Assembly: GCA_028564705.1 (NCBI GenBank)
Contig: JAPXFQ010000337.1
Span: 124,001-188,000, forward strand
DNA: 64,000 nucleotides
From: Apricaphanius iberus
Lineage: Eukaryota; Chordata; Actinopteri; Cyprinodontiformes; Aphaniidae
Reading direction: 5' to 3'
A program made the position numbers and the translations under genes. Position 1 is the stretch's first letter. Every line of letters begins with the position of its first letter. Positions 24,654 to 34,851 of the stretch are shown piece after piece. The notes beneath the pieces were generated by a model. The model saw nothing but the letters and a program-made list of their open reading frames with translations, did no database searches and was not told the DNA's origin.

Positions 24654-25018
24654 TGCAGCTCTGTTGCTGCAGTAACAAACATAGTTCTCCAGAAGTATCC
24701 AATAACACCATAAAACGTAACCTTATTTGTCGCTAGTCGCATTTTTCTGAAAAACAGTCATTGGACGAGTCTAAACTCCTGCTAAATATAGCTACACAGT
24801 AGCTGCGTCAGCAGCGCTTTCCCCTCAGTTGGGTATTATTGTGTCTGTGTGTCACATGACTGTGCATAGTCACGTGACTCAAGGCAATGCTGATTTCTTA
24901 AAGGGGCAGGAGCACCGCTAAACTAAAACATATTTTTTCTTTTTTTTTACATACCGAATTTACCGGCACGGGCATACATTTCGGTATAGGTAAATTTTTT
25001 GTATACCGCCCAGCCCTA
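24654..25018. mobile_element. hAT-like repeat, copy A
   Basis: The right end reads GTATACCGCCCAGCCCTA, the inverse of a TAGGGCTGGGCGGTATAC hAT-like terminus. It aligns in the same orientation with 40880-41248. Shared blocks are TGCAGCTCTGYTGCTG, TTTGTCGCTAGTC, GACTGTRCRTAGTCAC and TTCTTAAAGGGGCA, in order. No left terminus is visible in either copy, so both may be truncated. Confidence 0.7.
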
Positions 25019-26119
25019 AATCTAAGTATGTTGGATTTTATTTTTTGATTTGCAATTACTGATGTAGTCTTGGCTTGTAGCGTGGGGTGACAAAAATGTC
25101 AGTTTCCCCCATCTGGCTACTTCGTTAAATAGATTCCATAAAAAATAAAACAGGAAACTAAAAAATAACAAATAATGCATGTGAGAAATATTACACATAA
25201 TAAATTCTGATCCTTTCACTTGCACAACAATTAGCACAAATGTTTGCAAAAGGAACAGCTGTAGTGCAATGCAGGTCTTCAGTACAATGATTTAACTCAT
25301 GAAAAGTGTCAAAATAAGATCTAAGTAAAGAACAGATAAGCACTGTGTTGCAACAGGCAAGGCAATGTTACCTGTCAGTGGACAAAATGTTATGGCTGTG
25401 CAGTGTATCTGAGCCAAAGGAAATAATATACGTGCCTAAAAATCATCTACTACATTCCTCCTGTGCTGATGGGGAACTCCCGTTCCCTCAAAGTGTCTTA
25501 TGACTTTGTATGTGTGAAAAGGGAGGGGTGTCAGGGTTGGATCAAATCAACACCTTCTCACATGAGTCCTCTGATGTCTCAGCATGTGCTGAAAAGCCAC
25601 TCTGACAATAACAAAAAGACCACAAAAAAAACTCTGACCACACACAGAAGCAGACGCAGCAGTAATCGGAGTACAGATCGGGGAGTTTTTATCTCAGCTT
25701 AATTAAGTTTTAAGACCTCAAGGTTTCAATTATGTTTTGTTGTTGTTTCATCCAATAATACCAGCATACTTAATACAAAGCAGCTGATTGTCTCATCTTA
25801 CATCCCTCTGCACTGTATGTCTGCACTTGTTTGGAATAAATTAATTTCCTAATCTCATCCTAAGCTTGTGACTCTCATGAGAACGGGAAACACAAAGTTG
25901 CCTTTTGGAAGAGCATCCTCTACCATTATCACAGCCAGTAGCAGTCATATGATCACAGTGTTGACAGCTCCCCATGACCTCATCCATTTAAGTTCCTTTT
26001 TCCTTTCAGAGGCAGAAAGGGGAAAAAGGCAGCAGTGAATAGATGAATCGAGGGGTAAAGATGGATGACGGGGAAGGAAGATAGGTGGATGGACAAAAAA
26101 GGAAGAAGAGTCTAAATAT
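25019..26119. other. Unannotated stretch
   Basis: No repeat or gene recognised. AT-rich, with G/A-rich runs close to the next transposon. Confidence 0.5.
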
Positions 26120-27007
26120 GGCACCTTGCTAAAGTACTCCTCTTAAACTTTTTTCACATTTTATCACATTGAAAATGTGGTGTCCAAAAGTATCCATCCC
26201 CCTTTCCTATGAAGCTCATAAATACAATTGTACCAAATGCCTTCAAAGGTCAGCTAAACAGTGAGTCCATCTGTATGCAGAGAAGCAGCAACATGTTCCA
26301 AGGAAATTAAGGAATTGGTTAGAGCAGTAGAGATTAAAATGCTCAAGTGGAATCCTTTGACAGAACAACTACTGCACATGCACTTCACGCATGAAGGCGG
26401 TGGCATCATGCCTATGGGACGCAACACAGGGAAGCTGGTCAAAGTCGATGGTAAGATGGATGGAATTAAAAACATGGAAGTCCAGGAATAAAACTGAAAG
26501 AGATGTTAGGTTGAAGCGGAGATTCACCTTCCAGGATGAAAACAACCCCGAACATTTACAAACAGCCAAAATGGAGTAACTTACATCAACAAAGTTCATA
26601 CTCTACAGACACCCAATCAAACACCTAAGTACAAAGGATAATTTTTCAGCAAGACCTGAAATTGCTATTTACAAACACTCTTCATCCAATCCGACTGATC
26701 CTAATTTACAAGAAGAATGGGGGAAAATTTCGGTCTCTAGATGTGGAGAAGTAGTAGACATACCACGAAGGAGTTTCAGCAGTCATATCAGCCAATTCTT
26801 GTTCAGCATTCAATTGAATAGGGTGACTGAAAGGGGCATGCCACACCTTTCAGATTATTGTTTGTTAACTAGTGTACGAACTGTGTCATTTAGCTCTACC
26901 CTTTTCCATGTTGGTCTGTAACAAAAAATCTTAAACTATATTGAAGTTTGCGGTTGTTACAGGACAAAATATGTTCAAGTGATATTAAATCTTTTGTAAG
27001 GTGGTGT
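26120..27007 (+). mobile_element. Near full-length dead Tc1-like transposon
   Basis: About 888 bp. The left end GGCACCTTGCTAAAGTACTC and the right end, TCAAGTGATATT to TTTTGTAAGGTGGTG, are decayed terminal inverted repeats of the CAGTGCCTTGCAAAAGTATT type. Inside, a plus-strand segment reads HEGGGIMPMGRNTGKLVKVDG, a mutated GGGSIMLWG-type Tc1 catalytic-domain segment. Further on, TCTTCATCCAATCCGACTGA and CGGTCTCTAGATGTGGAG follow the family order. The ~0.7 kb deficit against a normal ~1.6 kb element lies in the transposase N-terminal half. Stops and frameshifts make it inactive. Confidence 0.8.
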
Positions 27008-29961
27008 CAGAGAAAAACAAAAACAAAACAAAACAAAACACAGGGAGAACAAAGAGCGAATGGTTGAAAGCAATACAGAGGAAGGTTGGATCATGTAGTA
27101 TAATGCTGGAGAGAAAAAGAGTCTTTTAGACTTGGAAACGTAACCTGCTTTTAAGAGACATGCACATGCTGCTGAACATTCAAACGACGTGGAAGCATGC
27201 GCGACGTAAAAGAGAGCGGAAAATGTATTCGGAAACTAAAGGAGAAAGAAAGCAAGTGTGCACATGCTGCATGCATATGATGAATTTGCTGGAGATCGAG
27301 CAGGGTAATCACATTGGACACACGGATCAAGCGTATTATTGTTTCAATTTTGCAAACATTCGATACACATCGCTGTAATGCTCCTTTTAGAGTTGTGTCA
27401 GCTTCTCACGCCGGCTGTCTAATCAGCCTCTCTTCTCTTTCAGGTCTAATTCACTTAACATTGCAGGATGAGGGGAAAAAAAAGAGCTGATGAGCGAGAT
27501 AATGGAGCTGACTCACAACCTGTCTATACCAACTAGTGTGTACAAGAGGACTTCACGCACCAACATTAGCATGCCCACTCATTCAAGATGATGGGCCCTG
27601 ATGCATGCAGTTGCATGTATGTACACAGATGCAGAGATCGTGATGGAGTGGATAATGAAACTGCCTCTGACCCTGCTCACTTATGATCCGCTGTCCATTA
27701 TCAAAATGGACACCACTCTCTTCTATTGATCACAGCCCGCTTCTCTTTCACTTCTTTGTTGCTCTTGTCATTTCTCATCTCGTTACTTCTCCACTCATCT
27801 GCATCACTCCTGCTGATGGTTTCCGCGGCCGCTGATGGGACTATAAATCAGTGGCCGCACCTAGCGATTATCACCGCTGAGGCCAGCTAAGCGCGCTCCT
27901 CGACCCTGAAAACCTCAAACGTCCTCATTGGGAATGATGCACGCCTTCTCAGACATGCACGGAAGACATCCTCCAGATCCAGCCCACCGTTTGTGAGCTT
28001 GATTTCAGCTTCTCTGAGTTATGGCTTACAAAAGCAGTAATGGGATGCCTCCGTCATCTTGAAGTGCTCGCCCTATTTTGAACCCCGTCAGCCATGAAAA
28101 TGTCAGTTATGATCTAGATGCATTGGAGCAGGTTTATGACATCATCAGTGTGCTGCCACAGCTAAGATATGACATCTGGGAATGCTGAAAGTTCGATCAA
28201 TCCGCGAGGCCTTGGTTTGTGCTTCATCTGAAGAGTGGTTTTGGCTCAATCAGCTATCTGGCTGAAAATGCTAACAGTTGGAGGAAAACTGCAAGTTTGT
28301 TGTGAGTGAGAGAAAGGGACATTGGATATCGGCCCTGTAAGCAAGGCATTTATCTTGTGGTGAGGGCTTTGCTCCTTCTCTGGTGTCGACCCGCACGTGT
28401 TAAGTGCCAATCCAAGCAAATTTAAAGGGCTGTAATCAGTGGAGGACAATCATTGGGGATTAATACAACATCTTTCACAAGAATGCATTCTTAAAAATAT
28501 GCAAACATGTGTACCCAAAAAAAAACACAGAAATGCACATTGAACATAGTAACTGTGTTTCGCTCGTAATTTTTAAACCCGTGGCTGTCTCATTCGTGCT
28601 CATAAGAAAAGCAAGAGGCGGGAAATAATGTTTCAACGACTATCAGCAGACTAATGTCAACAAACATTCTAACAGCACATAACCTCACTCCAAAAGCAAC
28701 GTTAAATTTAACAAGTGGAGACAGCATCACTTCTTAGTGTGTTTTGGACAGACTAATGGAGTTGGTTGAATTCAAGGCCTCCACCCGAGTTATTCTTTAC
28801 CAGATTCCTTGGTAACACTGAGAGTAGGGTTCATACACTGTCTGTAAAAGTACAGAATGAAAAAGCATAGAAAACCAGTTGTATTTCCAGACTTTATTAT
28901 GTGCATGGTCTAATTTTGTATCCATCTATCCATGAATATGTTTGTGCATCAATTTATTGAACTATTCATTTATTCATCCATTAGTCTGTCCATCAATGTA
29001 TCCATCCATCCATCCATCTTGAAATTATGACCACTCCAAAAATAACAGTAGTAAATTCATGATTAACTTTAGTATTCATAGTTAAAAAAATATATAAACG
29101 GATTGAACCTATGGAAATTTCAGTCTAAAAAAAGATGGAAATTTTGACATGAAAGATGTGTAGGAGTCATGTTAATAAAACGTTTGGCCAGACATCCCTT
29201 TCAAAATGATTAAATAAAAAGAGAAATGCCAATTTTCCAAATGCACTATGGTTATTTTTCTTTTCACCAACAAAAACATAGTTGGAATACATGAAAACTG
29301 GCAGAGACAAAATCAAACACTATAAGTCCCAGAAGATTAACAAGTGTGGATGTAAATGAAAATATTTGTAAAAAAAGAGGGAATTGATGGAGGGAAAAAA
29401 AGACAGACAATAGAGCAAGAATGAGTATGAGCATAGGAGGAGCAAAAAGATGTGGAAAGTGGGAAATGAAAGGGTACAGTTAAATGAGGGTATGTAATTT
29501 AGGGTGTTTAGTAATTATACTTGGTTTGACAGAGCCATGTTGAGCCATTCCTTTCTTGATCCCCATGCTGGTTGTCTTTATGTTTTTTTTTTTTTTTTCC
29601 CCTTGTCCTCACGTTTTCCACATATAGTTTCCTTAACTTTCTCTCCTTCGCTGTAGCTTTAACTTTAAATGCTCCACAGAAGTCAGCAACATCCATCAAA
29701 AAGTTTTACCAGCTATATGTCCTCATTTTAAAAGTCTGAAATATAGAGGAAAATGTTAATATATATTTTCTAGTCAGATGGCTAGGTGTGTGAAATTTAT
29801 TTATATTGCTGGATGCTGTGCCAAGGATTTGGTGGTGGGTGTATATGATCCTGTGGTGATTTATTTTATCCCAAAAGCATAATATTCTGAAGTTTGAATG
29901 TGAACTGTGGGTGTGCTCTGGCAAGCAACTGTATTCATAAGCAACATAGAACCCATTTCTA
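27008..29961. other. Single-copy stretch, candidate conserved non-coding region
   Basis: No transposon is recognised. 27640-28260 is unusually balanced in composition, with a GCGGCCGC site near 27825, ACTATAAATCAGTGG, and TTATGACATCATCAGTGTGC, which holds a TGACATCA-type site. This texture would fit regulatory conserved elements. Downstream, 28920-29020 is ATCC-rich and 29583-29598 is poly(T). Confidence 0.4.
29000..29019. repeat. (ATCC)n microsatellite
   Basis: Five TCCA units, with further scattered ATCC and ATTC motifs upstream. Confidence 0.8.
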
Positions 29962-30454
29962 CACAGTGCCTTTCAAAAATATTCACAACTCATTTTACCA
30001 TATTACAGCAGCATATCGCAATGTCTTATTAAGGGTTTTACATTAAAGACCAAATATTTTCGATCTGCAGCTCTGGACAGGGACACTAAATAACTTTAGC
30101 CAAAACATCTGAGAACTGAGCAACTGTATTAAATGTAAAGTAAATAAAACAAAGCTAGGATTAGAAGTCTACATAAATCTGATATTTTCTAAGCATTCTA
30201 CAACCAAATGACACAACTATTGCAAATAGAAATAGAACAACACACAGGTGGAGTCCATTTACTAATGAGGTGACCTTTGAAGGCAACTGGTTACACTGGA
30301 TTGAGAAGTTTTGGAGTAAAGGAGGCTAAATTGAAACACACACCAAACTTTCAAGTATTTGTCTATCACTAAAAATCACCCAGAAAATTCACTGAAGTTT
30401 GCTTTTCTAACATAAGATTACACATTTGGGAAAAAAAGTCAATACAATGCACTG
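29962..30454 (+). mobile_element. Tc1-derived MITE, copy 2, TA at both ends
   Basis: 493 bp. Starts CACAGTGCCTTTCAAAAATA and ends GTCAATACAATGCACTG. TA lies immediately outside both ends (29960-29961 and 30455-30456), the Tc1/mariner target. It carries the family internal segment ACACAGGTGGAGTCCATTTA followed by GGTGACCTTTGAAGGCAACT. It has no transposase and is related to the element at 11597-12060. Confidence 0.8.
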
Positions 30455-30456
30455 TA

Positions 30457-31730
30457 TTCATTCCTTAACATGCTTTAAAACTGTGTCTCTGAGTTTGGCT
30501 TACTTTTTTTCCCAAACATTAATACGCACATGCAAAGTTGATAAAATTGACATTAGTGTGGCAGGAATCCAGCAATATAATACAACACATGGAAACAGTC
30601 AAGCTCCTGTGATTTGTGCAGTAGTTTAGGGGATATCCAATGAATATAAACCATGATATGATGAAAGAATAAACGGAGAATAAATTGGGGTTGAGAGGGA
30701 TAGAGAAATAAAGGAGAAAGTGTCTGCAAACGTGCGCGTGATTATCTGGGATAGAGCAATAGTTCACATTACAGCGCAGCAAGGTCATGAAAACACAAAA
30801 CTACATGTTTTTTTTTCAAGATTTGAATCAGTGTGGTTGTTGCAAACTAAAGCACAAATTCCAATGAGACACTGCAGGAACCATATGCAGAAATAGACTA
30901 AAAGGGTGTTGAAACGATCGTAAAAGACAGCATTAGTTGAACTCTAAAAACTGCAGCTCCAGTCTACTCCCTTATTGTGTTACAAAACCGCACATTTTTA
31001 ACAACCTCCATTGGAAGCATACAAACGCATATGCAGCGAAGCAATGCACAAACCCCCCATCGTCTTAAACATATGCAGTGCGTCGCTTCCCAGTTCTACT
31101 TGACTGCCCTGGGCCCCTGACAGTGTCTGAACCCTGACCTTGTCACATTCGAGTGGCTCTGAAGGGGAAGGGGAGGGTCCTGAAGGGTTCGATTTTACAC
31201 GGAGGAGGTCGCCCAGAGTTCCATCCTCAAACAAAAGCCCCAGTTGTGGCGGCTGTCTATAGGTCTCTGCAGGTCATAGGTCAACCTCTCCCCCTCTCAC
31301 CCTAAACCTCTTTCTGTCTCATTTCTTCTTTTCCTCCACTCTTCCATCCATCTCTCTTTTTTTAATAAAAAAGAAGAACCAAGAGAAACAATGGCCTTCT
31401 TCTGCCCCCAATATCATCCCAACTGTGGGGATGCATACTGAGCAGGGGCCACAGCAAGCCAAGGAGTTTCTCTCACCGCTGAGCCTATTTTCTCCTCGTC
31501 ACCATGCATTCACTTCCCTGTGATGCTCTCAGGGATTCATCTCCTTAGACCAAATGCCCTTAGTCTTCTCCACAATAGCCTTTTATGCTCTAGCAAATGT
31601 TTAATGTGATATAATAATATATAGAGAATATATTTACAGAGATGGTGTACAATTTGTGTGTAATATATTTATTTTTAGTGCAGTAACCTAAACTTTATGA
31701 CAAAAAAATGTAATCTTCTGTTAGAGAAAA
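30457..31730. other. Unannotated stretch with one GC-rich open block
   Basis: 30998-31275 is GC-rich on an AT-rich background and open on the minus strand for about 90 codons. No domain, ATG in good context or convincing splice acceptor is seen, so it is not called as a gene. Confidence 0.4.
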
Positions 31731-31857
31731 GCCCTAAGATGGACTGGCAACCTATGCAGAGTGTATCCCGCCTCTCGCTTGATGACTGCTGGAGATAGGC
31801 ACCAGCCCCCTGAAAAACCCTGCATGGGAGAGACAGTATAGATAATGGTTGGATGTT
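31731..31857 (+). mobile_element. L2/CR1-like 3'-tail remnant
   Basis: GATGGACTGGCAACCTATGC, GTATCCCGCCTCTCGC, TGCTGGAGATAGGCACCAGC, CCCTGCATGGGA and ATAGATAATGGTTGGATG follow the order of a ubiquitous fish repeat. In full copies it ends in a (GGATG)n tail and is generally treated as a non-LTR retrotransposon 3' region. No coding part is present. Confidence 0.7.
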
Positions 31858-32091
31858 AGAAAAAATGTCAATAAATGTTGAAGGAATTGTTGGTATCCCT
31901 GCTGTTGAAGTTTTAGACAAACCACATTTTCCAAATAGGATAGTACTAAATTCCTAAATCAATTTACAAGGAACAAAGACACCATACGTCCTTCAGACTA
32001 GAGTCTTCTTCAGCTCACCCCCACAGGTTTTCCATAGGATTTAACTTAGAGGACTGTGATAGCCATTAAAAGAAGACGGAATTTTATATTG
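31858..32091. other. Unannotated spacer
   Basis: AT-rich, nothing recognised. Confidence 0.5.
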
Positions 32092-32102
32092 AATTAGCCA
32101 TA

Positions 32103-32426
32103 CAAGCCTGTGAATATTCTTATTCATCCAGGTCATGGTTATCTCAAGGAAATTTCAATCGAACGCAACTGGACTTGGTAATTTGTCTTGGAAGACGTTT
32201 CACCTCTTTTCCAAGAGGTTTCATCAGTTCATGCTCGCCGCTGACCAGGCTGGGACTGGTCCAACTAACTGGTGTGAATAGCCTAGTCTCCACACCAGTT
32301 AGTTGGACCAGTCCCAGCCTGGTCAGCGGCGAGCATGAACTGATGAAGCCTCTTGGATAAGAGGTGAAACGTCTTCCAAGACAAATTACCAAGTCCAGTT
32401 GCGTTCGATTGAAATTTCCTTGAGAT
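32103..32426. mobile_element. Palindromic retroelement-like insertion, copy 1
   Basis: 324 bp between 11-bp direct repeats AATTAGCCATA (32092-32102 and 32427-32437). After a 36-bp unpaired lead (CAAGCCTGTGAATATTC...) come two 138-bp inverted arms, 32139-32276 and 32291-32428, separated by a 14-nt loop. They differ at only two positions by eye. The outer two bases of the right arm overlap the TSD. Each arm carries CTGATGA, a 6-7 bp stem and GAAAC in the sense that points from the loop outwards. A long variable TSD suggests target-primed retrotransposition more than cut-and-paste. Penelope-like origin is a possibility I cannot confirm. Confidence 0.75.
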
Positions 32427-32437
32427 AATTAGCCATA

Positions 32438-34650
32438 TATTTTGGACTGTTTGGATTTTCAAAGACCCAATGACAATCCAGTTTTAGTTTAATTTTAGAG
32501 TCTGCAAGATTTTAATTAAAAACTTTATTTCAGTCAAGGATCCCCTGCACTGTGACAAGGCTGCCATGGGCCCATAGCATCAAACATCCTCCATTGTACC
32601 CAACAGTAAGCATATTCAGTATTTATTTCATCATTGTAGATTAGTGATGTTGTGGCAAATTTTATTCCAGGATAGTATTATATGACTTTGGTCATTTGAT
32701 TGTTTTGTCATGTTTTGTTTTAGCTTTAATGTTTATCAACTTTCCCAGAGGAAACTTGTATGAGCCAACACACTGAGATTTTTCCCTGGAGAAATAACCT
32801 TCAGTGGGGCAAAAACCCAGTCAATCCCACACTCACTTCTGTTTATGTTTTTTTTTTACTTTGACCCTTCCTATAAAACTGATGTGTTTTTTGCCTTCTG
32901 ACAGAGCTTTTTACTATGACCTGCTCAACAGCTGATCATTTTAGAGTTCTCATATTCTGCAGAGGATGCTAATAAACCCAAGTGAGTGATTTTCACCTTA
33001 AGTGTACTTAGCAATATTTTTTCCACAACAGCAATCTTAGTTTCATATCACTGAAGAACATGCGTCCACAAAAAAACTCAGTTAATTTTACATTTGTGAT
33101 GGTAGGAAATAAAACCAGTTGACACCATTTTGCAGCTTTTAATTGAATCTCTCTTTTATTTATTTTGCCAAAAATTTACTATGCATAGTGGTAAGATAAT
33201 TCTAAGTTAATGGACGATCTGACTGTAGATATGACCATGCTTACATAAGTTGCTGTTTTACTAAAGATATTTTTTGATTAGTTAAAGTAAACACACATTT
33301 GCATGATTTGAATGGCATGTTCTCTGTTCTTACGCTGTCTCTCCCTGTGTCATGTCATATTGGGCAGTTGCTGATTCTTAATTAGAAGTTCCTTAAAACT
33401 TTTAAATAAATAAAATAAAATATTCAGTCAAGTCTTTACTGTGGATCATAACAAATTTGTGTGCATCAGTAAACATTTTTACTCAACCAAACAGTAACAT
33501 TCAGATGTAGTTCTTCTTTACACATTCAAAACAATCATTACCAGCTTTCATTTTCTAGTCGTTTTTGTGCGCCTCTCCATATCCAGAGGACCTCACAGGC
33601 CTCTCTCCAGCTGGCACTACAAGCTGACCTTTGCCACAACAAAACATCTACAATACTCTATGTCTCGGCCCACATTCAGAAACACGCACGTCTAAGCTCA
33701 CAAAGACCCACAGCTCTACAGCTACAAATTCTGCAGAACCGCCAGCAGGAGTGAAAGCAGTTAGGCGAGAATACAAAATGACAGCCTTGTTCCTCTTTCA
33801 ACCACGAGTAAAACTAAAGAGTTCCCCTCGTTCTTCTCTGGGTCTTCCATTTTGTGCTTGTCTGACCCCACTAGTCCTTCTGGTTGCACCTTTGCAAGGT
33901 TGTTCATATTGAAAAGTGGCAGCCAATCCAAGTCCAAATGTGATTAATTTGCTGCATTCACCAGGGCTGTTTTCAGCACACAATAGAAATGAACTGTCGA
34001 GGAGTCCATTAAAAGGCCCCACAAGCCAGAGGGAGCCCTTCCCAGGCACTTGGCAACGAACAGAGGGTCACTTACTGCAGTCAAGACTTTTAAAAAGGTG
34101 TGAGAGAGAGTGTGTATACCGCAATCCCTGTGTGAGTGCACTTATAGGTTTACTTAACAAGAGAAATAATATTTCGATAGCTTAGCACATCATAATGTGT
34201 GACAATAATTCAGCATAACAAGAGGTGCTTCGCCTGCATGATTGGAAGCCATTAAAAACAATTCCTTAGGTAATTAGTCATGAAAGGCATTTATTACAAT
34301 AGCTTTTAAAGTGATCTTAAATATTTGGGTCACACAACACATGTTGAGCCAATTTTAATATGTCTGCCAAGCATTTTTCCCCATTGTCAGCTTAAAACTT
34401 ATAGAACCTCCAGCTTGGTCTGGATATACTGTATGTTTCGAACTCCTGTAATTTCCATCATAAAGTGAATCTACTCTGAAGGAGAAATATAAATGATTAG
34501 TTTAGAATTATCATATAATACTGCAGTAGTTGTTCAACAAGATCTCGCAATGACAAAAAGGCACAATATTTCTTGTCATAATAGTGCTGCAAAGTGTCAT
34601 ACACCTTCTGGCAGTGTGCAACATCTGGCGAAGTAAGTCTAAGATACTAT
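32438..34650. other. Unannotated stretch with a conserved-looking block
   Basis: 33890-34310 is of mixed composition with GGTAATTAGTCATGAAAGGC and CATTAAAAGGCCCC segments, typical of vertebrate non-coding conservation. This is an impression only. No gene or repeat recognised. Confidence 0.4.
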
Positions 34651-34851
34651 TACCTCCACCAAGGAAGCTATATTTCCACCAGGGATTGTTTGTTTGTTTA
34701 TTAATTAGCAATAGAATGTAAAAAAGTTTTACAGATTTTGATTAAATTTAATGAAATGACCGCTTTCGGACCAGGTAAAAGTGGTTTGATTTTTGGGGTG
34801 GGGAGACTGCGTTTCCTTGGTAGAGGTCCGCGCTCTCAAAGTGCTTTTCCA
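34651..34851. mobile_element. Small TIR element (ACCTCCRCCAAGGA ends)
   Basis: The left end is TACCTCCACCAAGGAAGC. The right side carries GCGTTTCCTTGGTAGAGGTC, its inverted counterpart, then CGCTCTCAAAGTGCTTTTCC. Both match an abundant marine-animal and fish repeat recognised from memory. The ~160 bp between are AT-rich with no coding capacity. The outer right limit is uncertain. Confidence 0.6.

Noticed and set aside
32144..32392. Two mirror-image ORFs (VICLGRRFTS...) on opposite strands
   Set aside because: Both are readings of the arms of the palindrome. The near-identical proteins come from the inverted repeat.
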